A DNA stretch of 64,000 bases, taken from positions 3,158,501-3,222,500 of the forward strand of contig NZ_CP090953.1 of assembly GCF_021513175.1 (NCBI RefSeq). Direction: 5' to 3'. The number at the start of each line of letters is the position of its first letter. Position 1 is the stretch's first letter. The stretch comes from Sphingomonas sp. S2-65. GTDB taxonomy: Bacteria > Pseudomonadota > Alphaproteobacteria > Sphingomonadales > Sphingomonadaceae. Positions 39,097 to 48,556 of this stretch are shown piece after piece. The notes under the pieces are model-generated. The model made no database searches. It had not been told where the DNA came from and saw only the letters and a list, made by a program, of their open reading frames with translations. The position numbers and the translations under genes were made by a program.

Positions 39097-40442
39097 GTGA
39101 CACCTCTCAAATCCTCCCCGGAACGGGGAGGGGGACCGCCAGCGAAGCTGGTGGTGGAGGGGGTTCTTCCCTGGGCAGTTCGCTGGTGGAGGGCCCCCTC
39201 CACCATGCTTCGCATGGTCCCCCTCCCCGTGCCGGGGAGGATTTGAAGACCACTCCCCTCGACGTCCTCGCCGACTTTCCCGCGATCCCGCAGGGCTGGG
39301 CCTATCTCGATACCGCAGCGACGTCGCAAAAGCCGCGGTCGGTGATCGACGCGATCACCCGCGGCTATGGCGAGACCTATGCCACCGTGCATCGCGGCGT
39401 GTATCAGCGTTCGGCCGACATGACGCTGGCGTTCGAAGCCGCGCGCGAGCGAGTTGCCCGCTTCATCGGCGGCAGGCCCGAAGAGACGATCTTCGTCCGC
39501 GGCGCGACCGAGGGGATCAACCTCGTCGCGCAATGCTGGGCCGGCACTCAATTGAAGGTCGGCGACCGCATCCTGCTGTCGACGCTCGAGCATCATTCCA
39601 ACATCGTGCCGTGGCAGATGGTCGCGGAACGCGTCGGCGCGCACATAGACGTGATCCCGCTCACGCCCGACCACCGCATCGATCTTGACGCGGTGGCCGC
39701 GATGCTGACCGAGCGGCACAAGCTGGTTGCATTGGCGCATGTCTCCAACGTGCTCGGCTCGGTGCTCGACGCCAAGCGCGCGGTTGAACTGGCGCATGGC
39801 GTAGGCGCCAAGATCCTGCTCGATGGCTGCCAGGCCGTGCCTCGCCTGCCGGTGAACGTCGCCGAGCTGGGCTGCGACTTCTACGTGTTCTCCGGCCACA
39901 AGCTCTACGGGCCCACCGGCATCGGCGTGCTGTGGGGACGCCACGACCTGCTTGAGGCGATGCCGCCATACCAGGGCGGCGGTTCGATGATCGATCGCGT
40001 TACCTTCGCCAAAACCACTTATGCACCGCCGCCGGGCCGGTTCGAGGCGGGAACGCCCCACATCGTCGGCGTCGTCGGGCTCCACGCCGCGATCGACTAT
40101 GTCAACGCCATCGGTCTGGATCGCATCCACGCGCATGAGACTGCGCTCGTCGCCCAGGCGCGCGACGCGCTGTCGCAGATCAACAGCGTACGCCTGTTCG
40201 GTCCCGACGACAGCGCCGGGATCGTCAGTTTCGCGGTGGAGGGGGTGCATCCGCACGACGTCGCCACCATCTTGGATGAAGGCAATGTCGCGATCCGCGC
40301 CGGCCATCACTGCGCGCAGCCGCTGATGGACGTGCTTGGGGTTCCGGCGACGGCGCGTGCCAGCTTCGGCGTGTACAATGGTGCGGACGACATCGCCGCG
40401 CTGGTGAAGGGTATCGAGAGAGTGACGAGGATCTTCGGATGA
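39093..40442 (+). CDS. sufS: Cysteine desulfurase SufS with repeat-encoded N-terminal extension
   Basis: A PLP-dependent desulfurase that supplies sulfur for clusters. The PLP lysine is in VFSGHKLYGPTGIGVLW and the persulfide cysteine in IRAGHHCAQPLMDVLG. Conserved family sequence starts at LKTTPLDVLADFPAIPQGWA (39243 on), about 399 aa. The only start with good context is the GTG at 39093, which overlaps the sufD stop (GTGA). It adds about 50 residues translated from an intergenic repeat. A TTG at 39243 exists, but its GGGGAGGA lies too close (1 nt). Confidence 0.92.
   Translation: MSDTSQILPGTGRGTASEAGGGGGSSLGSSLVEGPLHHASHGPPPRAGEDLKTTPLDVLADFPAIPQGWAYLDTAATSQKPRSVIDAITRGYGETYATVHRGVYQRSADMTLAFEAARERVARFIGGRPEETIFVRGATEGINLVAQCWAGTQLKVGDRILLSTLEHHSNIVPWQMVAERVGAHIDVIPLTPDHRIDLDAVAAMLTERHKLVALAHVSNVLGSVLDAKRAVELAHGVGAKILLDGCQAVPRLPVNVAELGCDFYVFSGHKLYGPTGIGVLWGRHDLLEAMPPYQGGGSMIDRVTFAKTTYAPPPGRFEAGTPHIVGVVGLHAAIDYVNAIGLDRIHAHETALVAQARDALSQINSVRLFGPDDSAGIVSFAVEGVHPHDVATILDEGNVAIRAGHHCAQPLMDVLGVPATARASFGVYNGADDIAALVKGIERVTRIFG
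39109..39243. repeat. G-rich palindromic repeat, open in frame inside sufS
   Basis: The segment contains CTCCCC-GGAAC-GGGGAG, GCCAGCGAAGCTGGTGGTGG and an inverted half with CCCTCCACCATGCTTCGCATGG and CCCCGTGCCGGGG, matching the units at 28.8 and 37.8 kb. Its length leaves the sufS frame open without any stop. Confidence 0.75.
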
Positions 40443-40921
40443 ACGAAGAGCGCAAGATCATGGTGGAAGAGGTCGACGCGGTTGAGGCGGCACCCCGGGC
40501 CCGCGTCGACGACGCGGTGGCCGCTCCGGTTGAAGCTGCGCAGCCGGAGCGCCAGCGCGACTATCTGTCCGGTTTCCTGTCGCAGAAGCCCGAGCCACAT
40601 CCGGCCGGCGAACCCGGCGGCGAACTCTATGATGCGGTGATCGATGCGCTCAAGGAGATCTACGATCCCGAGATCCCGGTTAACATCTACGATCTCGGGC
40701 TGATCTACGGCGTCGACATCTCCAGCGACGGCCACGCCGCCGTGCAGATGACTCTCACCACGCCGCATTGCCCGGTGGCCGAATCGATGCCCGGCGAAGT
40801 CGAGCTGCGCGTTGGATCGGTGCCCGGCATCGGCCACGCGGAAGTGAACCTCGTCTGGGATCCACCATGGGACCCGCAGAAGATGAGCGACGACGCAAAG
40901 CTCGAACTGGGCATGCTCTGA
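40439..40921 (+). CDS. sufT: SufT/MIP18-family (DUF59) Fe-S assembly protein
   Basis: A 160-aa protein. About 55 poorly conserved residues precede a DUF59 domain: DALKEIYDPEIPVNIYDLGL and the cysteine-containing MTLTTPHCPVAESMPGEVEL, with the terminal NLVWDPPWDPQKMSDDAKLE. SufT proteins help to mature Fe-S proteins. It overlaps sufS (ATGA) and sufA (TGATG). Confidence 0.93.
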   Translation: MNEERKIMVEEVDAVEAAPRARVDDAVAAPVEAAQPERQRDYLSGFLSQKPEPHPAGEPGGELYDAVIDALKEIYDPEIPVNIYDLGLIYGVDISSDGHAAVQMTLTTPHCPVAESMPGEVELRVGSVPGIGHAEVNLVWDPPWDPQKMSDDAKLELGML

Positions 40922-41277
40922 TGACTGACGTGAAGACCCGCGCTCGCCCCGCCGCGCTCAACCTGACGCCGGCGGCCGAGCAGCGCATCGCCGATCTGAT
41001 GGCCAAGGCGCCCGAGGGAACGGTGGGCGTCAAGCTGTCGACGCCGCGCCGCGGCTGTTCGGGGCTAGCCTATTCGGTCGATTACGTCACCGAAGCCAAG
41101 CCGTTCGACGAGCGGATCGAGACGCCGGGTGGCATCTTCTTCGTCGACGGCGCCTCGATCCTCTACCTGATCGGCTCGACGATGGACTGGGTCGAAGACG
41201 ATTTCACTGCTGGCTTCGTGTTCCAGAACCCCAACGCCAAGGGCAGCTGCGGCTGCGGCGAGAGCTTCACCGTCTGA
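40921..41277 (+). CDS. sufA: A-type Fe-S carrier (SufA/HesB family)
   Basis: A 118-aa protein with the three ligand cysteines of the family, one in PRRGCSGLAYSVDY and two in the terminal KGSCGCGESF. It accepts clusters from SufBCD and passes them on. It is the last gene of the SUF operon, overlapping sufT by one base. The downstream 190 bp hold repeat-like palindromes. Confidence 0.96.
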   Translation: MTDVKTRARPAALNLTPAAEQRIADLMAKAPEGTVGVKLSTPRRGCSGLAYSVDYVTEAKPFDERIETPGGIFFVDGASILYLIGSTMDWVEDDFTAGFVFQNPNAKGSCGCGESFTV

Positions 41278-41404
41278 TCTCCGGCTTCCCCTCCCTGCAA
41301 GGGAGCAGATCAAGGGGCAGGTTCTGAAAAGGGCGGGGCTCGATGCCCAGGCCCTTTTCCTTTCCCCAAGCGTTAAGCTCGCCACCGGCTCGCACCCACC
41401 CCAA

Positions 41405-41424
41405 CCCCTCCCTGCAGGGAGGGG
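41405..41424. repeat. Perfect 20-bp palindrome before the aldo/keto reductase gene
   Basis: CCCCTCCCTG and CAGGGAGGGG abut as a perfect palindrome. A weaker version, CCCCTCCCTGCAAGGGAG, lies at about 41288. Both resemble the arms of the repeats inside the SUF operon. Confidence 0.65.
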
Positions 41425-41465
41425 CGGCACTGGGCACGGCTGGACAACTTGTTTGGAGAGTCCGT

Positions 41466-42523
<1,058 letters not shown>

Positions 42524-42527
<4 letters not shown>

Positions 42528-42988
42528 GCGTCGCCTTTCGCCGGGAGAGCGACGAGGAGCATAAGGAGCCGAAGTTCGAGATCCCGATGGTACCGGGTCC
42601 AAACTTGGTGACGCCCCGCGGGCTCACGCTGATCCAGGCCAAGGTGGCCGAGCTGGAAGCAGCCATCGGCGCCGAAACCGAGGAAGCGCCCCGCGAAATG
42701 CTTCGCCGCGAGCTGCGCTACTGGAACACGCGCCGCACCACTGCCGAGATCACACCGCAGCCGGAAGCTGGCGTTGCAGGTATCGGCACGCGCGTCCGCA
42801 TCCGCTTGGCCGGCAAGGAGCGCGTGCTGGAAATCGTCGGCCACGACGAAGCCGAACCCACCGTCGACCGGCTCTCCTTCCAGGCGCCGCTGGCCAAGGC
42901 GCTGATCGGCGCGGAGGAGGGCGAGCATGTCGACTTCAACGGCCGCGCCGAGGCGATCGAAGTCTTGCAGGTCGAGCCGCTCGGCTGA
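42524..42988 (+). CDS. GreA/GreB-family transcription-factor-like protein
   Basis: A 154-aa protein. An N-terminal helical region (LTLIQAKVAELEAAI, MLRRELRYWNTRR) is followed by the FKBP-like GreA C-terminal domain (VRIRLAGKERVLEIVGHDEA, LSFQAPLAKALIGAEEGEHV). The coiled coil appears shorter than in true GreA, so cleavage stimulation at paused RNA polymerase is not certain. It overlaps the reductase stop as ATGA. Confidence 0.82.
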
Positions 42989-43054
42989 TCGCCGTTTCTG
43001 GCGGACCAGATAGGGGCCGAACGCGTTGTGTCGCTGAAACGCAGGAGAGCCATC

Positions 43055-43192
43055 ATGCCCGACGATTCCGAGAAAGTGCTTCCCAAACCCGGCGAGACCG
43101 ACACCACCCGCTTCGGCATGGAAGACGGCGACAACACCGACACGCCGGCTACGGGTACCGACCCAGACCGGCAGTCGCCGTCGGACGACTAG
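43055..43192 (+). CDS. Small acidic protein of 45 residues
   Basis: The frame reads MPDDSEKVLPKPGETDTTRF and then GMEDGDNTDTPATGTDPDRQ, ending SPSDD before TAG. AGGAGA lies 7 nt before the ATG. The composition (Asp, Thr, Pro, Gly) suggests a disordered peptide. Such short proteins are often missed. No family recognised; it may be co-transcribed with the GreA-like gene 66 bp upstream. Confidence 0.55.
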   Translation: MPDDSEKVLPKPGETDTTRFGMEDGDNTDTPATGTDPDRQSPSDD

Positions 43193-43199
43193 CTCTCTT

Positions 43200-43228
43200 C
43201 GTCACCCCGGCTCAAGGCCGGGGTGACG
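43200..43228. terminator. 12-bp hairpin between convergent genes
   Basis: CGTCACCCCGGC (43200-43211) pairs perfectly with GCCGGGGTGACG (43217-43228) around TCAAG. It lies between the small acidic gene and dinB, which converge. There is no U-tract, so it may also be a dispersed palindromic repeat. Confidence 0.55.
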
Positions 43229-43294
43229 GGGAGTTCGGTGGGTCGCTTGGCTTCCGATTGGTGCGAGCGCGGCTCTAAGCTGTTAGTCCCAGCG

Positions 43295-44374
43295 CTACCC
43301 AAACAACGGCAACTCCACCGCGGCCATCTCTTCGCGTGCCTCAAAGTTCGAGACCGTCACCCCCACCAGCCTTATGCCCTTTTCCGCCGGCAGTACCGAG
43401 CGGATCAGCCCCAGGCTGGCGGCGTGCAGCGCCGCCTGGCTGTCCACCACGCCGGGATAGCTGCGGCTGCGGGTGATCTGCTGGAAGTCGGCATATTTCA
43501 CTTTCACCGTTACCGTGCGACCGAACGCGTGGGTCCGGCCGCACCATTCCCAGACATCGTCGGCCATGCGCAGCACGCCCGCCTCGATCTCCGCCGCCTC
43601 GGTCAGGTCGTTGTGGAAGGTCGTTTCCGATCCCGAAGACTTGCGCACGCGGTCGCCATCCACCGGACGGTCGTCCTCTGCGCGCGCGATCGCGTGATAC
43701 CAGCCGGCCGAGCTGCCGAAATGGGCACGCAGGAACTCGATCGACTTGGCGCGCAGGTCGGCGCCGGTTTCGATCCCCAGCGACTGCATCTTTCGCGCAG
43801 TCACCGGACCCACGCCGTGGAAGCGTGCCACCGGCAGCGTCTCGACCCAGGCCGCGCCCGTGTCGGGAGTGACCGCGAACTGGCCATTGGGCTTGCGGTG
43901 GTCCGAAGCGAGTTTCGCCAGGAACTTGTTGTACGAAATTCCCGCCGAGGCGGTCAGCCCGGTTTCTTCCAGGATGCGCGCGCGGATCTCCTTGGCGGTG
44001 GTCCAGGCGGTGGGCAGCCCGCGCTTGTTGTCGGTGACGTCCAGATAGGCTTCGTCGAGCGACAAGGGCTGGATGCGATCGGTATAGTCGGCGAAGATCG
44101 CGTGGATCTGCCGCGACACCGCCTTGTATACCTCGAACCGGGGACGCACGAACACCAGCTCGGGACAGCGGCGCAGCGCCGTGACCGAGGGCAGGGCGGA
44201 CTTCACCCCGAAGGTGCGCGCCTCGTAGCTCGCCGCGGCGACGACGCCGCGCGCGTTGGGCGAGCCCACCGCGACCGGCTTTCCGCGCAATTCGGGGGCA
44301 TCGCGCTGCTCCACCGACGCATAGAAGGCGTCCATGTCGACGTGGAGAATCTTGCGGACCGATGGCGAGGCCAT
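43295..44374 (-). CDS. dinB: DNA polymerase IV
   Basis: About 359 aa, a Y-family translesion polymerase. The metal-binding motifs are LHVDMDAFYASVEQRD at the N-terminus and QPLSLDEAYLDVTDN near residue 105, with the helix-hairpin-helix FHGVGPVTARKMQSLGI near 185. It bypasses minor-groove lesions. Start at the ATG giving MASPSVRKILHVDMD. No LexA-type box is obvious upstream. Confidence 0.95.
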   Translation of the reverse strand: MASPSVRKILHVDMDAFYASVEQRDAPELRGKPVAVGSPNARGVVAAASYEARTFGVKSALPSVTALRRCPELVFVRPRFEVYKAVSRQIHAIFADYTDRIQPLSLDEAYLDVTDNKRGLPTAWTTAKEIRARILEETGLTASAGISYNKFLAKLASDHRKPNGQFAVTPDTGAAWVETLPVARFHGVGPVTARKMQSLGIETGADLRAKSIEFLRAHFGSSAGWYHAIARAEDDRPVDGDRVRKSSGSETTFHNDLTEAAEIEAGVLRMADDVWEWCGRTHAFGRTVTVKVKYADFQQITRSRSYPGVVDSQAALHAASLGLIRSVLPAEKGIRLVGVTVSNFEAREEMAAVELPLFG

Positions 44375-44420
44375 GCCCGCGCTATAGCGCAATGCGAACG
44401 GATGGGGAACGCACTATCCC

Positions 44421-45077
44421 TCAGGAATAGCGTTCCTCGCCCCACGGGTCGCCGCGCATGTGATAGCCGTTCACTTCCCAGAAGCCGGGCTTGTCCTTGC
44501 CGATCAATTCGATGCGGCTGATCCACTTGGCGCTTTTCCAGAAGTACAGATGCGGCACCACCAGCCGCACCGGTCCGCCATGTTCGCGGGTCAGCGGCTT
44601 GCCTTCCCATTCGCGCACCAGCAGCGCGTCGGCCGCGGCAAAGTCGGCGAGCGGCAGGTTGGTGGTGTAGCCGTCATAGCCGTGCAGCATCACCGCCACT
44701 GCCTCGTCGCGCGGATCGACGAGGTCGAGCAGCGTGCGGGTGGCGACGCCCTTCCAGCGATTGTCGTAGCGCGACCAGGTCGTGACGCAGTGGATGTCGT
44801 TCACCCGCTCCTCGTGCGGCAGCGCGAGAAAGCCGTCCCAGTCGAGCGTCAGCGGCCGTTCGACCAGCCCGTCGACCGCAAGCTTCCAGCGATGCAGGCC
44901 GATATCGGGTCGGCGGCCGAGGTCGAGCACCGGCCAGTTCTTCACCAGATGCTGCCCGGGCGGCAGCCGCTCGCTGTCCTGCCGGGCGATCCGACCCGTC
45001 AGGAACTTGCCCGCTTCGGCCCAGCCGCGCTTGGAGCGGGTGAGCTTGCTATCTTGCGGGGGCAGGTCGTCGGCCAT
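44421..45077 (-). CDS. Sulfite-oxidase-like molybdopterin oxidoreductase
   Basis: About 218 aa with the SUOX molybdopterin domain. The molybdenum-ligand Cys is in NDIHCVTTWSRYDNRWKG near residue 100, and the terminal PHLYFWKSAKWISRIELI matches soluble sulfite-oxidase-like proteins of bacteria. No signal peptide is visible, so it is probably cytoplasmic, unlike MsrP. The start at 45077 has GAGGAG 6 nt upstream, better than an ATG at 45134. The physiological substrate is unknown. Confidence 0.85.
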   Translation of the reverse strand: MADDLPPQDSKLTRSKRGWAEAGKFLTGRIARQDSERLPPGQHLVKNWPVLDLGRRPDIGLHRWKLAVDGLVERPLTLDWDGFLALPHEERVNDIHCVTTWSRYDNRWKGVATRTLLDLVDPRDEAVAVMLHGYDGYTTNLPLADFAAADALLVREWEGKPLTREHGGPVRLVVPHLYFWKSAKWISRIELIGKDKPGFWEVNGYHMRGDPWGEERYS

Positions 45078-45137
45078 CGAATGCTCCTCGGGCTGATGGT
45101 GTGCCGGGGGGATTGCGGGATCCTCCCGGCTCATGGT

Positions 45138-45974
45138 TTAGCTGCGGATGAAGGCGAGCAGATCGGCGTTCAGGACGTCGGCGTTCACCGTCAGCATGCC
45201 GTGCGGATAGCCCTGGTAGATCTTCAGCGTCGCGTTCGGCAGGATGTCGGCCGAGAGTACGCCGGCATTCTTGTACGGCACGATCTGGTCGTCGTCGCCA
45301 TGCAGGACAAGCGTGGGTACGGTGATCGCCTTCAGGTCCTCGGTCTGGTCGGTTTCGGAGAACGCCTTGATGCCGAGATAATGCGCCTGTGCGCTGCCCA
45401 TCATGCCTTGGCGCCACCAATTGTCGATCACGCCGTCCTTCACGTCCGCGCCGTCGCGGTTGAAGCCGTAAAAGGGGCCGGCGGGCAGGTCGCGGAAGAA
45501 CTGCGCGCGGTTATCGGCCAGAGCCTTGCGAAGCCCGTCGAACACATCGATCGGCAGGCCGCCCGGATATGCCTCGGTCTTCAGCATGATCGGCGGCACT
45601 GCGCTTACCAGCACGGCCTTGGCGACGCGGCCCTGCGGGATGCCGTGCTGCGCGACATAGCGTGCCACTTCGCCGCCGCCCGTCGAATGGCCGATATGGA
45701 TGGCGTTGCGCAGGTCTAGGTGCTCGGCGACTGCGGAAGCGTCGGCGGCATAATGATCCATGTCATGCCCGAAATCGACCTGGGCCGAGCGGCCGTGGCC
45801 GCGGCGGTCATGCGCCACGACGCGATAGCCCTGGGCGAGGAAGAACAGCATCTGCGCGTCCCAATCGTCGGACGACAGTGGCCAGCCATGGTGGAACATG
45901 ATCGGCTGGGCGTCCTTGGGCCCCCAATCCTTGAAGAAGATTTCGACGCCGTCCTTGGTGGTCACGATGCTCAT
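45138..45974 (-). CDS. Alpha/beta hydrolase (chloroperoxidase-like)
   Basis: A 278-aa hydrolase. The nucleophile elbow is HIGHSTGGGEVARYVAQHG near residue 97, the acid is in LVLHGDDDQIVPYKNA near 228 and the His in QGYPHGMLTVNAD near 258. MFHHGWPLSSDDWDAQMLFF is typical of cofactor-free haloperoxidase/esterase proteins. It is the last gene of ordinary chromosomal character before the gene-poor region. It lies 60 bp upstream of the molybdoenzyme gene. Confidence 0.88.
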   Translation of the reverse strand: MSIVTTKDGVEIFFKDWGPKDAQPIMFHHGWPLSSDDWDAQMLFFLAQGYRVVAHDRRGHGRSAQVDFGHDMDHYAADASAVAEHLDLRNAIHIGHSTGGGEVARYVAQHGIPQGRVAKAVLVSAVPPIMLKTEAYPGGLPIDVFDGLRKALADNRAQFFRDLPAGPFYGFNRDGADVKDGVIDNWWRQGMMGSAQAHYLGIKAFSETDQTEDLKAITVPTLVLHGDDDQIVPYKNAGVLSADILPNATLKIYQGYPHGMLTVNADVLNADLLAFIRS

Positions 45975-45977
45975 CAC

Positions 45978-46672
45978 GATAACTCCCTCTGCGTGGTGGG
46001 GCCGCGGCCCGTGGCTTGGAGATATCCGACCGACCCTCTCCCAATCAGCCGTAAAAAGTTCGACGCTTCGTTCTATTTTCTAGAACGCTGCAGCATCGAG
46101 CAAGAGACGCCTCTGAGTCGGAGAACCGCGCCCTGCCATCTGCAAACATGCGCAGCTTGGTTGCAGGAGCAAGTCTGCAGTGTCGCCAGAGGATGAGTTT
46201 GAATGAAGTGCTGCGGGCGGTCGGCGCATCTGCGTTGCGCTCAAGTCGGCTGCTGCGACAAGTGGATCCCGCGCCTTGTCCCAGCGCAAGTCAAACCTCA
46301 GCAAGGGGCGGGCGCTAGCTTTGGAAGAGTGATCGCACCCATTAAGAACTTTTTCCATTCCCCTCGTAAAGATGCTCTCGTTCCGCGAAGACCCACAGCT
46401 TCAAACCCGCTTAGGATGTCTGCTGGGTGTCGAAGACCCACTTAGGCCTTCGATCTCCTCCGCAGCTAATTTGAGCCTTCGATGAGGGCGCCCGATGAGG
46501 CGAGGCTTCAGAGCATCCTGCAGGCGGCGGCCGCACTGGATTTCGATCTATGCCCAGCCTCGGTCCGGCTGAGTTCCGCGTCGATCACCTGTTGTCAACT
46601 TCTGAGGGCTACGTCGCGGCTGGACGACCGTCGGGCAGGCATGACTCTTCGGCAAGCTGAAACGGGGGTGAG
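45978..46672. other. 695-bp stretch without a convincing gene
   Basis: Short open frames exist on both strands, but none has a good start or protein-like composition. A small inverted repeat (CGTTCT-N7-AGAACG, 46069-46087) lies 95 bp upstream of the hydrolase gene and may belong to its promoter. Further right are short direct repeats (see next entry). This is where the chromosome-like gene density ends, so a left boundary of an island could lie here. No terminal motif could be matched to the right side. Confidence 0.5.
46387..46483. repeat. Cluster of short direct repeats
   Basis: GAAGACCCAC occurs at 46387-46396 and 46432-46441. ACCC(G/A)CTTAGG occurs at 46405-46415 and 46436-46446. CCTTCGAT occurs at 46447-46454 and 46476-46483. 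Clustered short repeats can be recombinase or transposase binding sites, but I found no inverted counterpart near 61 kb. Confidence 0.35.
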
Positions 46673-47620
46673 GTGGAGAAGGCGGTCGAAGAGGGTGGTC
46701 ACGAGCGGGCGGTCGGATACTATACGTTCGCAGAGGCGAAGGCCCGATCGTGGACCTGTTCCACTTGCGAAGTTCCCGTTCCCGTTGACGTTGTCAAATG
46801 GCCATGCGGGCGCTGTGAGATCGGCAGGCCTGCCGAAGGGTGCAACCATCTATCCTACTATTTTCGAGTCGCAAAGAGATCTAGTCACGTGCGGGGTTGC
46901 CCCATGCACCGTGACCCGGTCGAGGTGACGCTTGAGAGTCGCGCCGTGCGATCGCAGAAGGGCAGAGCCGAATTCGGCCCCAGCTTGATAGACTTTGGGC
47001 AGCAAAGGCGCAGGGTCCTCGGCGCGGTCGGGGAAGATGGTGTTGACGGCGATCTTCGCAAAGGACGCTACAGGCGTTCCGCTCAGGCGCGCGAGGGGGA
47101 GAAATCCGAATCCACGGGCAAGGACATCGTCCGAGCGTGTGAGTTCTTCATCAGGTTTCCAGAAGCTCGAGGAAATCCGCTTGCCATTTCGGGTCTGAAG
47201 GCGCCGATCGATCGCTATCGCACGGTCTTCAAGAACCTTGGTGTCGCGGACCTGCCGGTCGGTCAGCAGCGCATTTGGTGGTCTCGCGTCAATCTGCGCA
47301 GCCGACCATCCTGGTCAGGAACGGTGGTGCGCTTTGCGCTTCGGCGAGGCGCATGCGTCGAAGTGGATGTTGGAGGCTGGGGTAGGGGTGCTTCATTGTT
47401 CCGGCAGTTCGTGGGGTCGATGTTCGCCGCCGGCGAGGAGGCGATGAGTTCAAGGCAGGAAGGAGAGTGGGCCGAGTTGCTTCTTTTCTGCTTCGGGCGC
47501 CTGGACGAGTCGGGCACGGTCCGCGTTTCCGATCGTCGGACGTTCCACATGCTGGTCGAGGTTTCAGCCCGGCTTTCACGTCGCGCGGAGGATGGGCCTG
47601 ATCTTGACGCGTTCAAGTAG
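46673..47620 (+). CDS. Unknown protein with N-terminal zinc-finger-like cysteine/histidine cluster
   Basis: A 315-aa protein. Residues 29-79 contain the pattern CSTC, CGRC, GCNH and SHVRGCPMH (Cys29, 32, 45, 48, 57, His59, His72, Cys76, His79), enough for one or two zinc sites. The remaining 230 residues include DIVRACEFFIRFPEARGNPL and YRTVFKNLGVADLPVGQQRI, but I know no family for them. The start is a GTG after a GGGGGTGAG stretch. It converges with and overlaps the next gene by 45 bp, which is unusual for this genome. Confidence 0.6.
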   Translation: MEKAVEEGGHERAVGYYTFAEAKARSWTCSTCEVPVPVDVVKWPCGRCEIGRPAEGCNHLSYYFRVAKRSSHVRGCPMHRDPVEVTLESRAVRSQKGRAEFGPSLIDFGQQRRRVLGAVGEDGVDGDLRKGRYRRSAQAREGEKSESTGKDIVRACEFFIRFPEARGNPLAISGLKAPIDRYRTVFKNLGVADLPVGQQRIWWSRVNLRSRPSWSGTVVRFALRRGACVEVDVGGWGRGASLFRQFVGSMFAAGEEAMSSRQEGEWAELLLFCFGRLDESGTVRVSDRRTFHMLVEVSARLSRRAEDGPDLDAFK

Positions 47621-47932
47621 CATTGCGATCAGGGTGATCGCGGAAACCGCGTCGACGACCTCGGCATCGCCACTGGCGAGTTGGTTCTCGAAGCACACGC
47701 TTACCGTCAGCGCATGTCGCTTCCCGCCGGCGCCTTCGAAGTCGCAGTCGAAGCATTCGTAGCCCGCAAATCGGCGTCCCCCGAGGAAGCAGGAGACATC
47801 CTCTGGTTTTCCGAGATCCCGCACCTGCGCCTCGTGGCGAGTCAGCCAGACATCGACCGCAAGCCGCAGATCCGTCAGTCGTTCGGCTGCGGAGGGAACT
47901 GGAGAAATGTCGCGATCCAGCAAAATACTCAT
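47576..47932 (-). CDS. Small unknown protein
   Basis: About 118 aa. AGGAG and TAGGA lie 7-14 nt before the ATG at 47932. The protein is mixed alpha/beta in appearance: LRLAVDVWLTRHEAQVRDLG, then SCFLGGRRFAGYECFDCDFE with two close cysteines, then HALTVSVCFENQLASG, and a hydrophobic VVDAVSAITLIAMLLERVKI helix at the end. No family recognised. It is arranged tail-to-tail with the zinc-finger gene, the 3' ends overlapping by 45 bp. Confidence 0.5.
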   Translation of the reverse strand: MSILLDRDISPVPSAAERLTDLRLAVDVWLTRHEAQVRDLGKPEDVSCFLGGRRFAGYECFDCDFEGAGGKRHALTVSVCFENQLASGDAEVVDAVSAITLIAMLLERVKIRPILRAT

Positions 47933-48280
47933 TTCTAGTCCTACTCCTCTTGCGCAATCTGCCGCGTCTGGATGGCTGACTGTCAGCAGACAGCCTTTTT
48001 TTCTCACCCCGACTGACTCTCTCGTCCCTTTCGAACCCCCTACAAGTTGTTGATCCATCGGTCTTAGGATCCGACCGGCGGCCGACGACTGAGCTGGATC
48101 CAGAGCACCGCTGCATGTGCTGCCGATAGTGCAGGTGCCGCTCCGCTCGGGTGGACTATCGCATGTCCGCCGTCATGCAGCTGGCGAAGAGGGAAGCGCG
48201 CCGCCACTTTCGCTATGCGTGCGTCGTCGCTCGCCAATACGGTCTGGTGGGTGTCCTTGCACCGCCCCGGGACGTCCAAG

Positions 48281-48556
48281 TCAGCGCATGAGGTCGCGAT
48301 GGGCTCTCAGCGCCACGAGCAGATGCCGATGATCGGGGCGCCCGCTTGGAGCAGATGCCTCTCGGCCGAGATCACTCGCCAAAGGACGCTCCGATCGCGC
48401 TGCCGAAGGGTAGCCGAGCGAGACGAATAGCAATCCCCAGACCACCGCAGCGGCTGCGTTCAGCCGGATGGACTTGGCTACTGCCTCCAGCAGCTGCTGG
48501 TAGACCAGATGCTTAGAGCTGCCTTCGATCCGCCATGCCAAAGCCGTTCTCGCCAT
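48281..48556 (-). CDS. Doubtful small membrane protein
   Basis: A 91-aa frame with one hydrophobic segment (LNAAAAVVWGLLFVSLGYPS) after a charged helix (HLVYQQLLEAVAKSIR). The C-terminal third is low in complexity. In another frame the sequence further downstream (to about 48064) also looks protein-like (THQTVLASDDARIAKVAARF). This could therefore be a frameshifted remnant of one longer gene. Weak evidence either way; the 347 bp from 47933 to 48280 otherwise hold nothing I can support. Confidence 0.3.
   Translation of the reverse strand: MARTALAWRIEGSSKHLVYQQLLEAVAKSIRLNAAAAVVWGLLFVSLGYPSAARSERPLASDLGREASAPSGRPDHRHLLVALRAHRDLMR

Noticed and set aside
37825-39243. CRISPR-like array from the repeated G-rich units
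   Set aside because: The units are irregular, palindromic and few, without equal spacers. They are dispersed intergenic repeats. No cas gene is present.
46080-46358. 92-residue minus-strand frame in the gene-poor stretch
   Set aside because: Low-complexity Ser/Leu/Arg composition, no start signal, no motif.
48064-48279. 71-residue minus-strand frame downstream of the doubtful membrane protein
   Set aside because: It may be the 3' part of a frameshifted gene, but with no homolog in mind and no start signal it cannot be called separately.
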